A DNA stretch of 64,000 bases, taken from the NCBI RefSeq assembly GCF_007004725.1, contig NZ_ML660171.1:62001-126000 (forward strand), in the 5' to 3' direction. The stretch is from Aliikangiella coralliicola. Lineage in GTDB: Bacteria > Pseudomonadota > Gammaproteobacteria > Enterobacterales > Kangiellaceae. The notes below the pieces were generated by a model, which made no database searches, had not been told where the DNA came from, and saw only the letters and a list, made by a program, of their open reading frames with translations. The translations under genes and the position numbers were made by a program. Of the stretch, positions 25,690-32,351 are shown piece after piece (positions within the stretch are counted from its first letter, which is position 1; every line of letters begins with the position of its first letter).

Positions 25690-25934
25690 GCTTCTACCTC
25701 ACGAGCTTCTTTTAATTCCTCTTCGAGTTCTGCGATTGTTTCTTCGAGCTGGATAATTTCGGATTTCTTTTCTTCTAAGAAAAATTCGAGCTGGTTGTTT
25801 TGCTCCTGAAGAGTTTCAACCGAACGAGTCGCGAATTCGAGTTCCTGAATAAGTTTCTTTTCCTGAGGTGTACCAAATATTTGTAAATGGTTTATTAGTT
25901 CATCAGGGGAATAGCAATCAGTGTTTACGTCCAT
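25686..25934 (-). CDS. Small coiled-coil phage protein
   Basis: 82 residues. The second half (about 38-80) is a clear coiled coil with heptad Leu/Ile and Glu runs (EKKSEIIQLEETIAELEEEL). No family recognised. It overlaps the methyltransferase start by 4 bp and lies 7 bp from the winged-helix gene, so it belongs to the early leftward operon. Confidence 0.65.
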   Translation of the reverse strand: MDVNTDCYSPDELINHLQIFGTPQEKKLIQELEFATRSVETLQEQNNQLEFFLEEKKSEIIQLEETIAELEEELKEAREVEA

Positions 25935-25941
25935 AGTGTGC

Positions 25942-26139
25942 TCAGTTAAAAATATCGATTTGTTTAGTTTCGTAATACTTGCCGCGCTGACCTTTTACTT
26001 TTGTTTCTTCCACAAAGCCGCCCATTAGTGCTGACTTCAGTTCACCTTTCACTTTGTTAACTGACATTCCTGTCTGCTTAGCTAACATTTGAGGCGTGTA
26101 CTTCATGCCTGGTCTCATTTGGTCGATGCTTGTTGTCAT
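25942..26139 (-). CDS. Small winged-helix DNA-binding protein
   Basis: 65 residues from ATG 26139, chosen over 26163 because AAGGTGAG sits 5 nt upstream. YTPQMLAKQTGMSVNKVKGELKSALMGGFVEE followed by GKYYE is the pattern of a helix-turn-helix with wing (MarR/IclR-like DNA-reading unit). It may regulate the early operon. Its ribosome site lies directly after a 17-bp hairpin (26159-26207), which could control its translation. Confidence 0.65.
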   Translation of the reverse strand: MTTSIDQMRPGMKYTPQMLAKQTGMSVNKVKGELKSALMGGFVEETKVKGQRGKYYETKQIDIFN

Positions 26140-26158
26140 GAGCTCACCTTTGTTAAGT

Positions 26159-26946
26159 CCCACCCTGGCTACCGACTCAAGGAACAGTTAGTCAGTAGTA
26201 GGGTGGGGGTCTACACTTATCAAAACTTTTAGAGCGAAGTACGGTTGATTAGTCCGTACTTCTAGCTAACTTTGCGTCCCTCCCGCGAGTATGCCTGCGG
26301 TAGCTGTTAGGGCTCATTGCGTGACAAGGTAATCAACTCCTTATCCATACTCCGCTCTAAAAGTTTTTAATCGCAACAAAGGCCGAACAGCAAACCTTTA
26401 TCACTACGAATTGAGAGAGTATTACCAGCTCTGTTCTATCTCTTAACTAACGGGCTCTCATCGTTTACACCCGTCGCCATCCTTTAGGCTCAGTTGACTA
26501 CAAATAAACTCGCGGCGAATAAATGTATTTGTAGTTAATCAACTTCATCACCTCTTCTCACTGTGGTATTCGTTGGGCCTCGCACCCATTCGGTCATCTT
26601 CTCAAGCTACCTCGCGCCTTTTGAGCTGCGCACAATGCGAGTACTAATCCATCATCAAAAGCTACTTTGCATGACTGCATAGGGATTCTTTTTGAGAAAG
26701 GCTCTGGTTCCCGTTTGATACTGCCGTCCCACTTTAAGCTGGCATTCCAGTCGGTGCTGGAGCGGGTTGAATTTTAAGTGCGTCCCCCTGCACTCAAAGC
26801 CTTTCTCAAAATTGGTGCAGACCTTCCAGCCTGCGCGGAGCTTGAACCAATGCTAAGCAATGTTTGGGCTCTAGGCGGGATCGTCTGTCTACGCGCCGCC
26901 TCGTTACTCGTAGACAAACAGACCGATTAAGCGCGTCACCCGCTTA
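26159..26946 (-). ncRNA. Large structured non-coding region (candidate ornate phage RNA)
   Basis: 790 bp between ssb and the winged-helix gene, without a credible protein frame on either strand but with dense inverted repeats. Main stems: TAAGCG/CGCTTA (26928-26946); an 11-bp bulged stem (26883-26923); a perfect 14-bp stem 26690-26703/26798-26811 with inner hairpins; CTTTTGA/TCAAAAG (26618-26661); a 14-bp bulged stem (26493-26543); ACGGG/CCCGT (26450-26474); AAAGG/CCTTT (26378-26399); a perfect 15-bp stem 26222-26236/26353-26367 enclosing an 8-bp hairpin (26237-26261) whose loop TTGATTA is complementary to 26330-26336 (pseudoknot); and a 17-bp stem (26159-26207). One mismatch in the last becomes a G-U pair only in minus-strand RNA. 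Strand follows from that and from operon direction. Confidence 0.6.
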
Positions 26947-26957
26947 CTACCTGCAGA

Positions 26958-27356
26958 CTAAAATGGAATATCGTCATCAAATTCGTTATCGATTGCACCG
27001 GCGATTTGTTGTTGCTGGTGCGTGTTATTTTTCATCGGGTCCGCGGTTGATTTGCTCACAAAATCCAAACTGTTAACCAGTAACTCTGGGGTATACTGTT
27101 TTTCGTTTCCTTTCATCCAAACTTCGATACTAAACTGGCCTGAAACGACAACTCTTGTACCAATTGTTAAATACTCTGTTAGTTTTTCTGCTCGGTTACC
27201 CAGTAGCTTGCATTTCAACCAAGATGTTTTTTCTCTTTCTCCGAAACCAGAAGTTACCGCTATAGGAAAGTCAGCGATGCATTTGCCGTTAGGCGTGTAG
27301 CGCTTCTCGCAATTGCGTCCGATATTTCCGCTAACCGTTAAAACATTTATTGCCAT
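26958..27356 (-). CDS. ssb: Single-stranded DNA-binding protein
   Basis: 132 residues: an OB-fold (about 1-105; opening INVLTVSGNIGRNCEKRYTPNGK, WLKCKLLGNRAEKLTEYLTIGTRV, FSIEVWMKG) and a short linker ending in the acidic tip DDDIPF that recruits partner proteins. It coats ssDNA during phage recombination and replication and probably works with the Rad52-type annealing protein upstream. It has its own AAAGGA site and is separated from the upstream genes by a GC-rich hairpin with T-run. Confidence 0.96.
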   Translation of the reverse strand: MAINVLTVSGNIGRNCEKRYTPNGKCIADFPIAVTSGFGEREKTSWLKCKLLGNRAEKLTEYLTIGTRVVVSGQFSIEVWMKGNEKQYTPELLVNSLDFVSKSTADPMKNNTHQQQQIAGAIDNEFDDDIPF

Positions 27357-27368
27357 TTACTTGTCCTT

Positions 27369-27404
27369 TAAAAAGCCCCGCACCCCGGGAAGAAAAGTGC
27401 GGGG
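27369..27404 (-). terminator. Intra-operon terminator/attenuator before ssb
   Basis: 8-bp stem CCCCGCAC (27376-27383) with GTGCGGGG (27397-27404); read on the minus strand it is followed by CTTTTTAAA, a typical intrinsic terminator. It lies within the leftward operon just before the ssb ribosome site, so passing it would need antitermination or it partially reduces downstream expression. Confidence 0.75.
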
Positions 27405-27414
27405 AATTGGGGTA

Positions 27415-27579
27415 CTACTGCAGATTAACTTTGTTCAGGTTGCTAATGAATCGCTTAACTTTCGTTTTGCTTTCTTCGTTTTCCAGGTAAAGTTTTATCC
27501 CTTCGTTTAAAGCAAAATTAATAACGCTTTTTTTATACTCTCTTAATCGAGAATCATCGTTGCTCATGTCGAGTTCCAT
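27415..27579 (-). CDS. Small phage protein
   Basis: 54 residues (ATG 27579, TAG 27415) with a good AAGGA site 9 nt upstream. Helical and charged: SRLREYKKSVINFALNEGI then ESKTKVKRFISNLNK. No family recognised. It lies 15 bp after the Gp157-like gene and before the terminator hairpin, inside the recombination module. Confidence 0.6.
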   Translation of the reverse strand: MELDMSNDDSRLREYKKSVINFALNEGIKLYLENEESKTKVKRFISNLNKVNLQ

Positions 27580-27594
27580 TTTTACGATTCCTTT

Positions 27595-28089
27595 TTATTT
27601 AATCAGTAGAGAGCGTTTGCCTTTCGAAAGATGTGCACCTGGTATAGATTTACCTTCTTTCAAATCAGCTTTGAGTTTTGTTTTGTCGGCGCTTTTTTCA
27701 ATTTTCGTTTTCACGTAATCTTCTGGTAGGTCATCAATCTCGTCGATGGTGACAACGTCCATTGCTTTTCTTAATGTGATCCGAAATTCAGGGCATTCGA
27801 TTTTTTGAATGCCGCATTGCTCCATGTTTTCACGCAGGTAGTCTTTCATTCTTGCAACAAGCTTTTCTTTCGACTTACGACGAGCAGCAATTCTTTTCTC
27901 CGCGTCTTTCATCGCCTTAATATCCGCTTCGATATTTTGGAAAAAGCCTGATACAGCAATCGCTTTATCATTAAACTCGGTTTCAATTCCCGATAGCGTA
28001 TCGTTAATAATTTCCTCGTCTAACTCATCCATGTCTGCCATGGCTAGAAACGCGTCTTGATAGTCTTTCGATATTTTGTAGAGATTCAT
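27595..28089 (-). CDS. Gp157-like phage protein
   Basis: 164 residues, mostly helical: an N-terminal coiled-coil region (DELDEEIINDTLSGIETEFNDKA, IEADIKAMKDAEKRIAARRKSKEKLVARMKDYL, about 20-90) and a C-terminal DDLPEDYVKTKIEKSADKTKLKADLKEGKSIPGAHL segment, the signature of the siphovirus Gp157 family. The family is commonly found beside phage recombinases; its function is not settled. It directly abuts the Rad52-family gene. Confidence 0.85.
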   Translation of the reverse strand: MNLYKISKDYQDAFLAMADMDELDEEIINDTLSGIETEFNDKAIAVSGFFQNIEADIKAMKDAEKRIAARRKSKEKLVARMKDYLRENMEQCGIQKIECPEFRITLRKAMDVVTIDEIDDLPEDYVKTKIEKSADKTKLKADLKEGKSIPGAHLSKGKRSLLIK

Positions 28090-28542
28090 TTAAGCCACCT
28101 GTTTTTGTTTAGGTAATGCCCAGTCGGGCAGTATGGGTGGAGTTGTAAACTTTCCCCATTGGTCGATAGGGTAGTAACGATTGCCGTCTAGATAATAGAG
28201 ATAGCGTCCGATACCAAACTTAACTGCAGCCCGTTTAAACGCATCGGAGATAGCGCCTTTCTCACCCTCAACATTCGTGTCACCGGCACCGTCGCTTTTT
28301 GTGATCCATTCATCGCCAATTCGAATTGAGAGCTCGCAAATGAGTCGTCCTGAGGCAGTCTCAATATATTTGTCCTGCCAGTTGGCAAAACCGATTACAT
28401 CATCGAGACGCTTCATCACATTTCGCGCGTCGAGGTAAGCGAGTGCTGTCGCCTTATCTTTAGCTCTTGATTTGCGACCAATACGCCAGTGGATTTCGTT
28501 TGGCTTAAAGGGCTCTTTGAATTGATTAAGAATTATATCCAT
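28090..28542 (-). CDS. Rad52/22-family ssDNA-annealing recombinase
   Basis: 150 residues from ATG 28542, preferred over 28608 because GGAGG lies 9 nt upstream and the upstream part overlaps another gene. Signature blocks: KATALAYLDARNVMKRLDDVIGFANWQDKY (about 27-57), then VEGEKGAISDAFKRAAVKFGIGRYLYYL (about 90-118). It anneals complementary ssDNA during phage recombination and probably cooperates with SSB and the Gp157-like protein. No paired exonuclease was recognised nearby. Confidence 0.93.
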   Translation of the reverse strand: MDIILNQFKEPFKPNEIHWRIGRKSRAKDKATALAYLDARNVMKRLDDVIGFANWQDKYIETASGRLICELSIRIGDEWITKSDGAGDTNVEGEKGAISDAFKRAAVKFGIGRYLYYLDGNRYYPIDQWGKFTTPPILPDWALPKQKQVA

Positions 28543-28732
28543 GGCTAGACGCCTCCATTTGATGGTATTTTTTTCCGTACCAGTATTCGCACATATCAAA
28601 ATCAGCACCGGTTTGATAAGCGGATTCTCTGGCTTGATCTTCGGTTAACGCGCCATCAAACCAAAGCTCACCGATTTCTTTTTCTGCTTTGGCTTTGTCA
28701 AAAATATCAATTTTTTCTGCAGTGTTACTCAT
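28526..28732 (-). CDS. Small hypothetical phage protein
   Basis: 68 residues with a helical N-terminus (EKIDIFDKAKAEKEIGELWFDG) and a MCEYWYGKKYHQME end. Its 3' end overlaps the Rad52-type start by 17 bp, suggesting coupled translation. No family recognised. Confidence 0.6.
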   Translation of the reverse strand: MSNTAEKIDIFDKAKAEKEIGELWFDGALTEDQARESAYQTGADFDMCEYWYGKKYHQMEASSHGYNS

Positions 28733-28746
28733 CTTGGTTCTCCCTG

Positions 28747-29097
28747 TTATGCAACTTTGTGTTCAGGCATTAAAAATTCTGATTGCTTCATGCCGTGATC
28801 GTCAGGCTCGCCCTCAATATCAATGTCTTTGAATTCGTCTTTGATTTGGTTTGCGTAGGCTTGTGCAACGATTCGTCCAAGGGCAGAGTGCAGGGCGGTT
28901 TCATCTTCGCAATAGGTTTGAAAGAGTTCCTGAATGTATTCAGATTCTTCGGATATAGCTTCGATAAGGTAGTTTTCGAAATCTTCAGCTTCCTGAATTG
29001 ATGCCGCGATACCAGCTTGTAGGTTCTTCTTGACCGCTAGCTCTGATAAATCCATCAACTGCGAGCTTGCTTCCGTGAAAATCTGAAGTCTGTTCAT
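28747..29097 (-). CDS. Hypothetical helical phage protein
   Basis: 116 residues, acidic and helical, opening MNRLQIFTEASSQLMDLSE, no membrane segment, no recognised motif. Start is preceded by GGGGAGAG. It lies between two other small genes in the early leftward operon, with short gaps. Confidence 0.6.
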   Translation of the reverse strand: MNRLQIFTEASSQLMDLSELAVKKNLQAGIAASIQEAEDFENYLIEAISEESEYIQELFQTYCEDETALHSALGRIVAQAYANQIKDEFKDIDIEGEPDDHGMKQSEFLMPEHKVA

Positions 29098-29123
29098 TTC
29101 TGCTCTCCCCGGGATAGGCCCGA

Positions 29124-29411
29124 TTAGTGAGTGCTGTTTAGTAGTGATGGGAAAAGAGCTTTACGTAATTCTTTTTGTGTTTTTTCGTAGGCTTCTACCT
29201 TTTCCATTGCTTCCTGAATGGAGACACCAGATTCCTTTAGCACCACATCCATTCCTGCTGATAGGGCTGCGAACTGTGTTCGACCTGCTTCAAGACTGTG
29301 GGTTGAAGCTTCGCTAGCTAGCTCTAGTTGCGTAGCGCTTAAACTCAGGGCTTTGCAGTGCTCCGAGATAGCGAAATTATTCTCTCTGATGGCAGTTTGT
29401 AGGTTTTCCAC
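29124..29411 (-). CDS. First gene of the leftward early operon, hypothetical
   Basis: 95 residues, Ala/Ser/Glu-rich and helical (AISEHCKALSLSATQLELASEAS, QEAMEKVEAYEKTQKELRK). Preceded by GGGAGAG and about 195 bp from the predicted pL promoter. Position corresponds to lambda N, but there is no arginine-rich motif, so an antiterminator role is not supported. Confidence 0.6.
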   Translation of the reverse strand: MENLQTAIRENNFAISEHCKALSLSATQLELASEASTHSLEAGRTQFAALSAGMDVVLKESGVSIQEAMEKVEAYEKTQKELRKALFPSLLNSTH

Positions 29412-29605
29412 TTAGCTCTCCCGCTGGATGATTTAATAATTGCTTACTAAACTGATAGTGAGCTTCTCTATATGAGATAAAATAATTGGCATATCGCATA
29501 CAATTATGTTTTGCCTCATGCTAGACTGCTTTTAACGCTTTTTTGGTAGATTCTTTGTTGAAAATAGCGTTAAACATAAGTTGGTGTAAGTGACAATGTA
29601 GATTT

Positions 29606-29656
29606 AATGTATACCTTAATGGTATACTTTGTCAATACCTTAATGGTATATATTTG
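29606..29656. promoter_or_regulatory. pL promoter with two operator palindromes (OL region)
   Basis: Two near-perfect palindromes: GTATACC-TTAAT-GGTATAC (29609-29627) and ATACC-TTAAT-GGTAT (29635-29649), centres 24 bp apart. On the minus strand a perfect TTGACA (29630-29635) and a TACATT (29606-29611) are 18 bp apart with the first operator in the spacer: pL. On the plus strand TTGTCA (29629-29634) and TATTTG (29651-29656) are 16 bp apart over the second operator, a possible rightward promoter for the cassette at 29721. The operators match those beside the repressor gene. Confidence 0.82.
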
Positions 29657-29720
29657 TGCTTGTTTTCTATGTTGGCTTTGATTGCACTTTTCTGTGGTAA
29701 GTAAAACGGGAGGTTTATTT

Positions 29721-29834
29721 ATGAAATTTCAAAAGTATTTGGATATGTGCCCTGGTAGCGATCCACCGCCAGATGATCCACCGAACGATCCAAACGATAA
29801 TAAGGGCAAGGATAACGGTAATATCGTTAAATGA
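29721..29834 (+). CDS. 37-residue Pro/Asp-rich peptide
   Basis: ATG 29721 with a strong GGGAGG site; TGA at 29832-29834 overlaps the next ATG (ATGA). The peptide starts MKFQKYLDMCPGSDPPP and continues with repeated PNDPNDN and a Lys/Asn end; it is very hydrophilic and has no signal. The ribosome site and coupled stop/start make coding likely. Function unknown; it leads a plus-strand cassette located between OL and the repressor gene, where lambda carries rex genes. Confidence 0.6.
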   Translation: MKFQKYLDMCPGSDPPPDDPPNDPNDNKGKDNGNIVK

Positions 29835-30367
29835 GTCTAAGCGTTCTTCTTGAGAATATAATGCTGGTCATCTTGGTGATCAGTGTTATTTTCAGTTTTG
29901 TTTTAAAATACGAGCTCGCTAGAAACGCGTTTATATGCCTCTTATTTTATGCAGGTCTAGCTGTTCAGTATTATCTAAAGGAGCATGGTTTAGGTGCTTG
30001 GTGGTTTGTGTCATTTGGCTCTCTGTTTCTAGTTGGTATGATTGGGGTCTTGTTTTTGAAATGGAAAAGTATAAGTAAGGCCGATTGCTGCATAATATTC
30101 ATTTTCTTTTTGGGCATCTTAAGAAATTTAATTATGCATTTTGACCGTTATCTTTTGAAAGATAATTCGTTTTTAGAGATCTACCGCGTCTCAAGTCTAG
30201 TTTTTGATGCGTTAGTTATCTTTATGATTTTCTGGCCTTTAGTAACTAGAAGTGCCAGCAATATCAAAAAAATGGAGCGTTATGGAGTATTTAGGATTTT
30301 TAGTTTTATGTGGGGTAGCATTAGCAGGATCCCTAGTTTGTTTCATCGTAGTAAAACGGTTAAATAA
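29831..30367 (+). CDS. Polytopic membrane protein of the immunity-region cassette
   Basis: 178 residues with about five transmembrane helices (about 8-26, 32-48, 57-76, 84-101, 122-142) and a basic C-terminal tail. Starts inside the stop of the 37-residue peptide gene (ATGA), so translation is coupled. No family recognised. Because it lies in the immunity region and is transcribed separately from the lytic operons, a role in the lysogen (superinfection exclusion or other host benefit) is plausible but inferred from place only. Confidence 0.7.
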   Translation: MSLSVLLENIMLVILVISVIFSFVLKYELARNAFICLLFYAGLAVQYYLKEHGLGAWWFVSFGSLFLVGMIGVLFLKWKSISKADCCIIFIFFLGILRNLIMHFDRYLLKDNSFLEIYRVSSLVFDALVIFMIFWPLVTRSASNIKKMERYGVFRIFSFMWGSISRIPSLFHRSKTVK

Positions 30368-30617
30368 GAGTAAAGTCATTTCGAAGGCCGACGTACTAGA
30401 TGAGAGAGTGATTTCAGAAATTTCTGGCGATCCATCTGTGTTTATTCAAAATGCGGAGCGCAAGAAAAACCTGGAACAGCGACGACGGCTAATTATTAAA
30501 AAAGTATTGGATATTGATTCCGATGCACCGGCGGATGATGTCGCAATTCAAGCGATTGCTTGTAAAATGGAAGCCGAAAGTTTTATTTCCGACTATCCAG
30601 AAGAGCTAGATTCGTAA
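30282..30617 (+). CDS. Single-pass membrane protein of the immunity-region cassette
   Basis: 111 residues from ATG 30282 (GGAG just upstream; the frame from 30252 lacks such a site). One N-terminal transmembrane helix (about 4-24: LGFLVLCGVALAGSLVCFIVV) and a charged cytoplasmic region of about 85 residues with EQRRRLIIKKVLDID. It overlaps the 3' end of the preceding gene by 86 bp in another frame, unusually long; both readings look protein-like. Function unknown. Confidence 0.6.
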   Translation: MEYLGFLVLCGVALAGSLVCFIVVKRLNKSKVISKADVLDERVISEISGDPSVFIQNAERKKNLEQRRRLIIKKVLDIDSDAPADDVAIQAIACKMEAESFISDYPEELDS

Positions 30618-30894
30618 CAATTTCATCGTCTTCAATTTTAGGGAAGTATTCAGGGTTTAAAGCTGCGTGTTTGTGAAACCTTCTCCACCAAACAGAAAGT
30701 GCTAACGGTTTTGTCTTAGCATCCATTTGTTCAATAGCGTATCTTTCAACTAGTAAATCGTGTGCTACTTCTTTCAGCTTTTTGTACTTAATAAGATCCG
30801 CAGGCTTTTCTGCAACCATATAGTCTAAGTCGAGCGACTTGCCAGAATCAGCACTGCGCTTAAAAATTCTAGTAAGTAATTCTTTTAGGGTCAT
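30583..30894 (-). CDS. Hypothetical phage protein downstream of the repressor
   Basis: 103 residues from ATG 30894 (GGAAG 5 nt upstream; an ATG four codons earlier lacks a site). Helical and basic: LTRIFKRSADSGKSLDLDYMV, VWWRRFHKHAALNPEYFPKIEDDE. It is convergent with the membrane cassette, overlapping its end by 35 bp, and follows the repressor gene in the same direction. No family recognised. Confidence 0.6.
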   Translation of the reverse strand: MTLKELLTRIFKRSADSGKSLDLDYMVAEKPADLIKYKKLKEVAHDLLVERYAIEQMDAKTKPLALSVWWRRFHKHAALNPEYFPKIEDDEIVTNLALLDSRK

Positions 30895-31001
30895 TGCATC
30901 TTCCATGTATTCATTAATTTGATAGTGATCGAAACTATCACTACGAGAGATTTGATTCCAGTGTATTTAGTGTGAAACAGCGTGAAAAACAATAAAATAA
31001 C

Positions 31002-31622
31002 TTAAGATCGTGCGGTAGTATGTGACCTTTCGTGTTCGTTTCTTAACTTCCCAAATTCATTCAATAAATCAATATATATCTCTTCAATAATTTCCGCATA
31101 TAGTTTTCTTGCTTCCTCGTTTGATATATCAACACCAGGTTCATCTTTAACTTTTTGAAGTGTTTCGTGCGCTAAAACGCCTGCTTGTACCATTAATTCT
31201 TTCTTAGGGTCTTCTGATTTGTAGTAAATGGAGTCGATGGTGTAAGGATCTCCGTTGTAAAGCTTGGTAAGCATTCTGGAAAATTGCTCAGGAGTAGAAG
31301 GTTCCTTTAAATATTTCTCAGTTTTTTGGGCGAATTTTACTGCTAACAGCATACGGGAGTTGTTTAACTCCTGATTGTCTTTAATGGATTCTTCTGGCAT
31401 ACCATCAAGTGAAAATTGGATCAGGTCCAAAGATTCTTCAATTTTTCTAGCCATATCGTCGCTGATAGGGCGATTAGGGCGTTTACCAGCAAATTGCCCA
31501 GTGTATGTGGGATCTTGATCTAATAGATCTGCAAGTCTTTTCTGGAAACCGTAACCTTTCGATTCGATGATCTTTCTTAGGTTCTTGTGCCTTATTTTTT
31601 GTAGTTCTGTAAATTTTCTCAT
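31002..31622 (-). CDS. CI-like phage repressor (HTH, no peptidase domain)
   Basis: 206 residues. The N-terminal helix-turn-helix (about 10-65) reads RHKNLRKIIESKGYGFQKRLADLLDQDPTYTGQFAGKRPNRPISDDMARKIEESL, the layout of CI-type repressors. The C-terminal 130 residues are helical and acidic and lack the Ser/Lys S24 peptidase motifs, so RecA-stimulated self-cleavage is not expected and induction must work otherwise. It is divergent to the Cro-like gene across the OR-like region. The -10 box sits 6 nt before the ATG, implying a leaderless mRNA. Confidence 0.87.
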   Translation of the reverse strand: MRKFTELQKIRHKNLRKIIESKGYGFQKRLADLLDQDPTYTGQFAGKRPNRPISDDMARKIEESLDLIQFSLDGMPEESIKDNQELNNSRMLLAVKFAQKTEKYLKEPSTPEQFSRMLTKLYNGDPYTIDSIYYKSEDPKKELMVQAGVLAHETLQKVKDEPGVDISNEEARKLYAEIIEEIYIDLLNEFGKLRNEHERSHTTARS

Positions 31623-31628
31623 CTAGGA

Positions 31629-31738
31629 ATTATACCTTTTAGCTAAACTCTTAAAAAATACCATAAAGGCATAGAATATTTGTTTGCTTGGTATATATTT
31701 AAAATTTTATTGATCGAAATATACCAATAAGGTATATT
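31629..31738. promoter_or_regulatory. OR-like region: pRM (leaderless) and pR with operators
   Basis: Rightward pR: TTGATC (31710-31715), 17 bp, TATATT (31733-31738), with operator ATACC-AATAA-GGTAT (31721-31735) in the spacer. Leftward pRM: TATAAT (31629-31634 on the minus strand) ends 6 nt before the repressor ATG, so transcription would start at or beside the ATG; its -35 (TTTTTA) is poor and is abutted by a second operator ATACC-ATAAA-GGCAT (31658-31672). A GGTAT half-site is at 31690-31694. This is the lambda OR logic: repressor blocks pR and can activate its own weak promoter. Confidence 0.78.
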
Positions 31739-31757
31739 CTTTCTGTCGGAGGCAGAA

Positions 31758-31988
31758 ATGACTAAATTCAGACAATTTATTAATAACTTAAAAGTAAGCG
31801 GTACTCTCAGGAATTTTGCTTTGCAAGCAGAAACTACTGAGGGGTATATCAATACACAATTAATGAAACCGTATAAAACACCTAGAAAAAGGCTTTGGAA
31901 TAAACTGATCGATGCTTCGAATGGTGATCTAACGCAGGGTGATATGGTCGAGCATTTCATGATGAGCAAGGAGACCTCATGTCAATAG
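31758..31988 (+). CDS. Cro-like small HTH protein
   Basis: 76 residues with GGAGG 7 nt before the ATG. FRQFINNLKVSGTLRNFALQAETTEGYINTQLMKPYKTPRKRLWNKLIDASNG is the layout of the YdaS/Cro-type helix-turn-helix: a short DNA-binding unit reading one operator half. It is the first gene of the rightward early operon, divergent to the repressor, so it is the likely lytic regulator. Overlaps the next gene by 10 bp. Confidence 0.78.
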   Translation: MTKFRQFINNLKVSGTLRNFALQAETTEGYINTQLMKPYKTPRKRLWNKLIDASNGDLTQGDMVEHFMMSKETSCQ

Positions 31989-32278
31989 GGAGCTTTTTAG
32001 GAAAAAAAGAAATACCTTTGAAAACGAAAACGACTACATATTGCCATAAAGTATTTACTGATCTTTGCAAATTTCTTCGCACCAAACACGCGGCTCTTTT
32101 AAGAGATTTAGCGATATATGCCTGCATTGTTTGGGAGCATCCACGTTTTAAAGAGCTTGAGAAAAAGCTTCGCCAATCGCCATTGAACGAAAAAGCCATT
32201 ATTGATGATTTAATCAATTCTTACCTCGATGGCGAAAAATCAAAGGTAGTTAGCATACACCGCAATCGAAGAGGTTAA
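31979..32278 (+). CDS. Hypothetical protein in the CII position
   Basis: 99 residues, basic and helical (VFTDLCKFLRTKHAALLRDLAIYACIVWEHPRFKELEKKLRQS). It overlaps the Cro-like gene by 10 bp and is followed within 15 bp by an intrinsic terminator. Its position matches lambda cII, but no recognisable CII or YdaT motif is seen, so its role is open. Confidence 0.6.
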   Translation: MSIGSFLGKKEIPLKTKTTTYCHKVFTDLCKFLRTKHAALLRDLAIYACIVWEHPRFKELEKKLRQSPLNEKAIIDDLINSYLDGEKSKVVSIHRNRRG

Positions 32279-32291
32279 CAGGTCAAGATTA

Positions 32292-32313
32292 GGCCCTGGA
32301 AAGGGCCTTTTTT
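32292..32313 (+). terminator. Rho-independent terminator after the Cro-like operon
   Basis: Perfect stem GGCCCT/AGGGCC with a GGAA tetraloop followed by six T residues. It lies where lambda carries tR1, so expression of the replication genes would need antitermination or a second promoter. Confidence 0.92.
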
Positions 32314-32351
32314 ACACAAATTCGGGGCCCTTATTAGGACCAAAAAGAGAG

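Noticed and set aside
26164-26957. tRNA genes or tRNA-like elements in the structured region
   Set aside because: A GGTTCAA-like string occurs on the minus strand near 26850, but no 5-bp T-stem, anticodon arm or 7-bp acceptor stem can be formed around it.
26164-26957. Integron attC-like sites or a retron msr-msd
   Set aside because: The stems are of attC-like size but the RYYYAAC/GTTRRRY core sites are absent, no integron integrase or cassette genes adjoin, and no reverse transcriptase gene is in the window.
26864-27076. Open frame on the plus strand of 70 codons
   Set aside because: It crosses the ssb end on the opposite strand and has an Arg-rich composition typical of chance frames through GC-rich hairpins.
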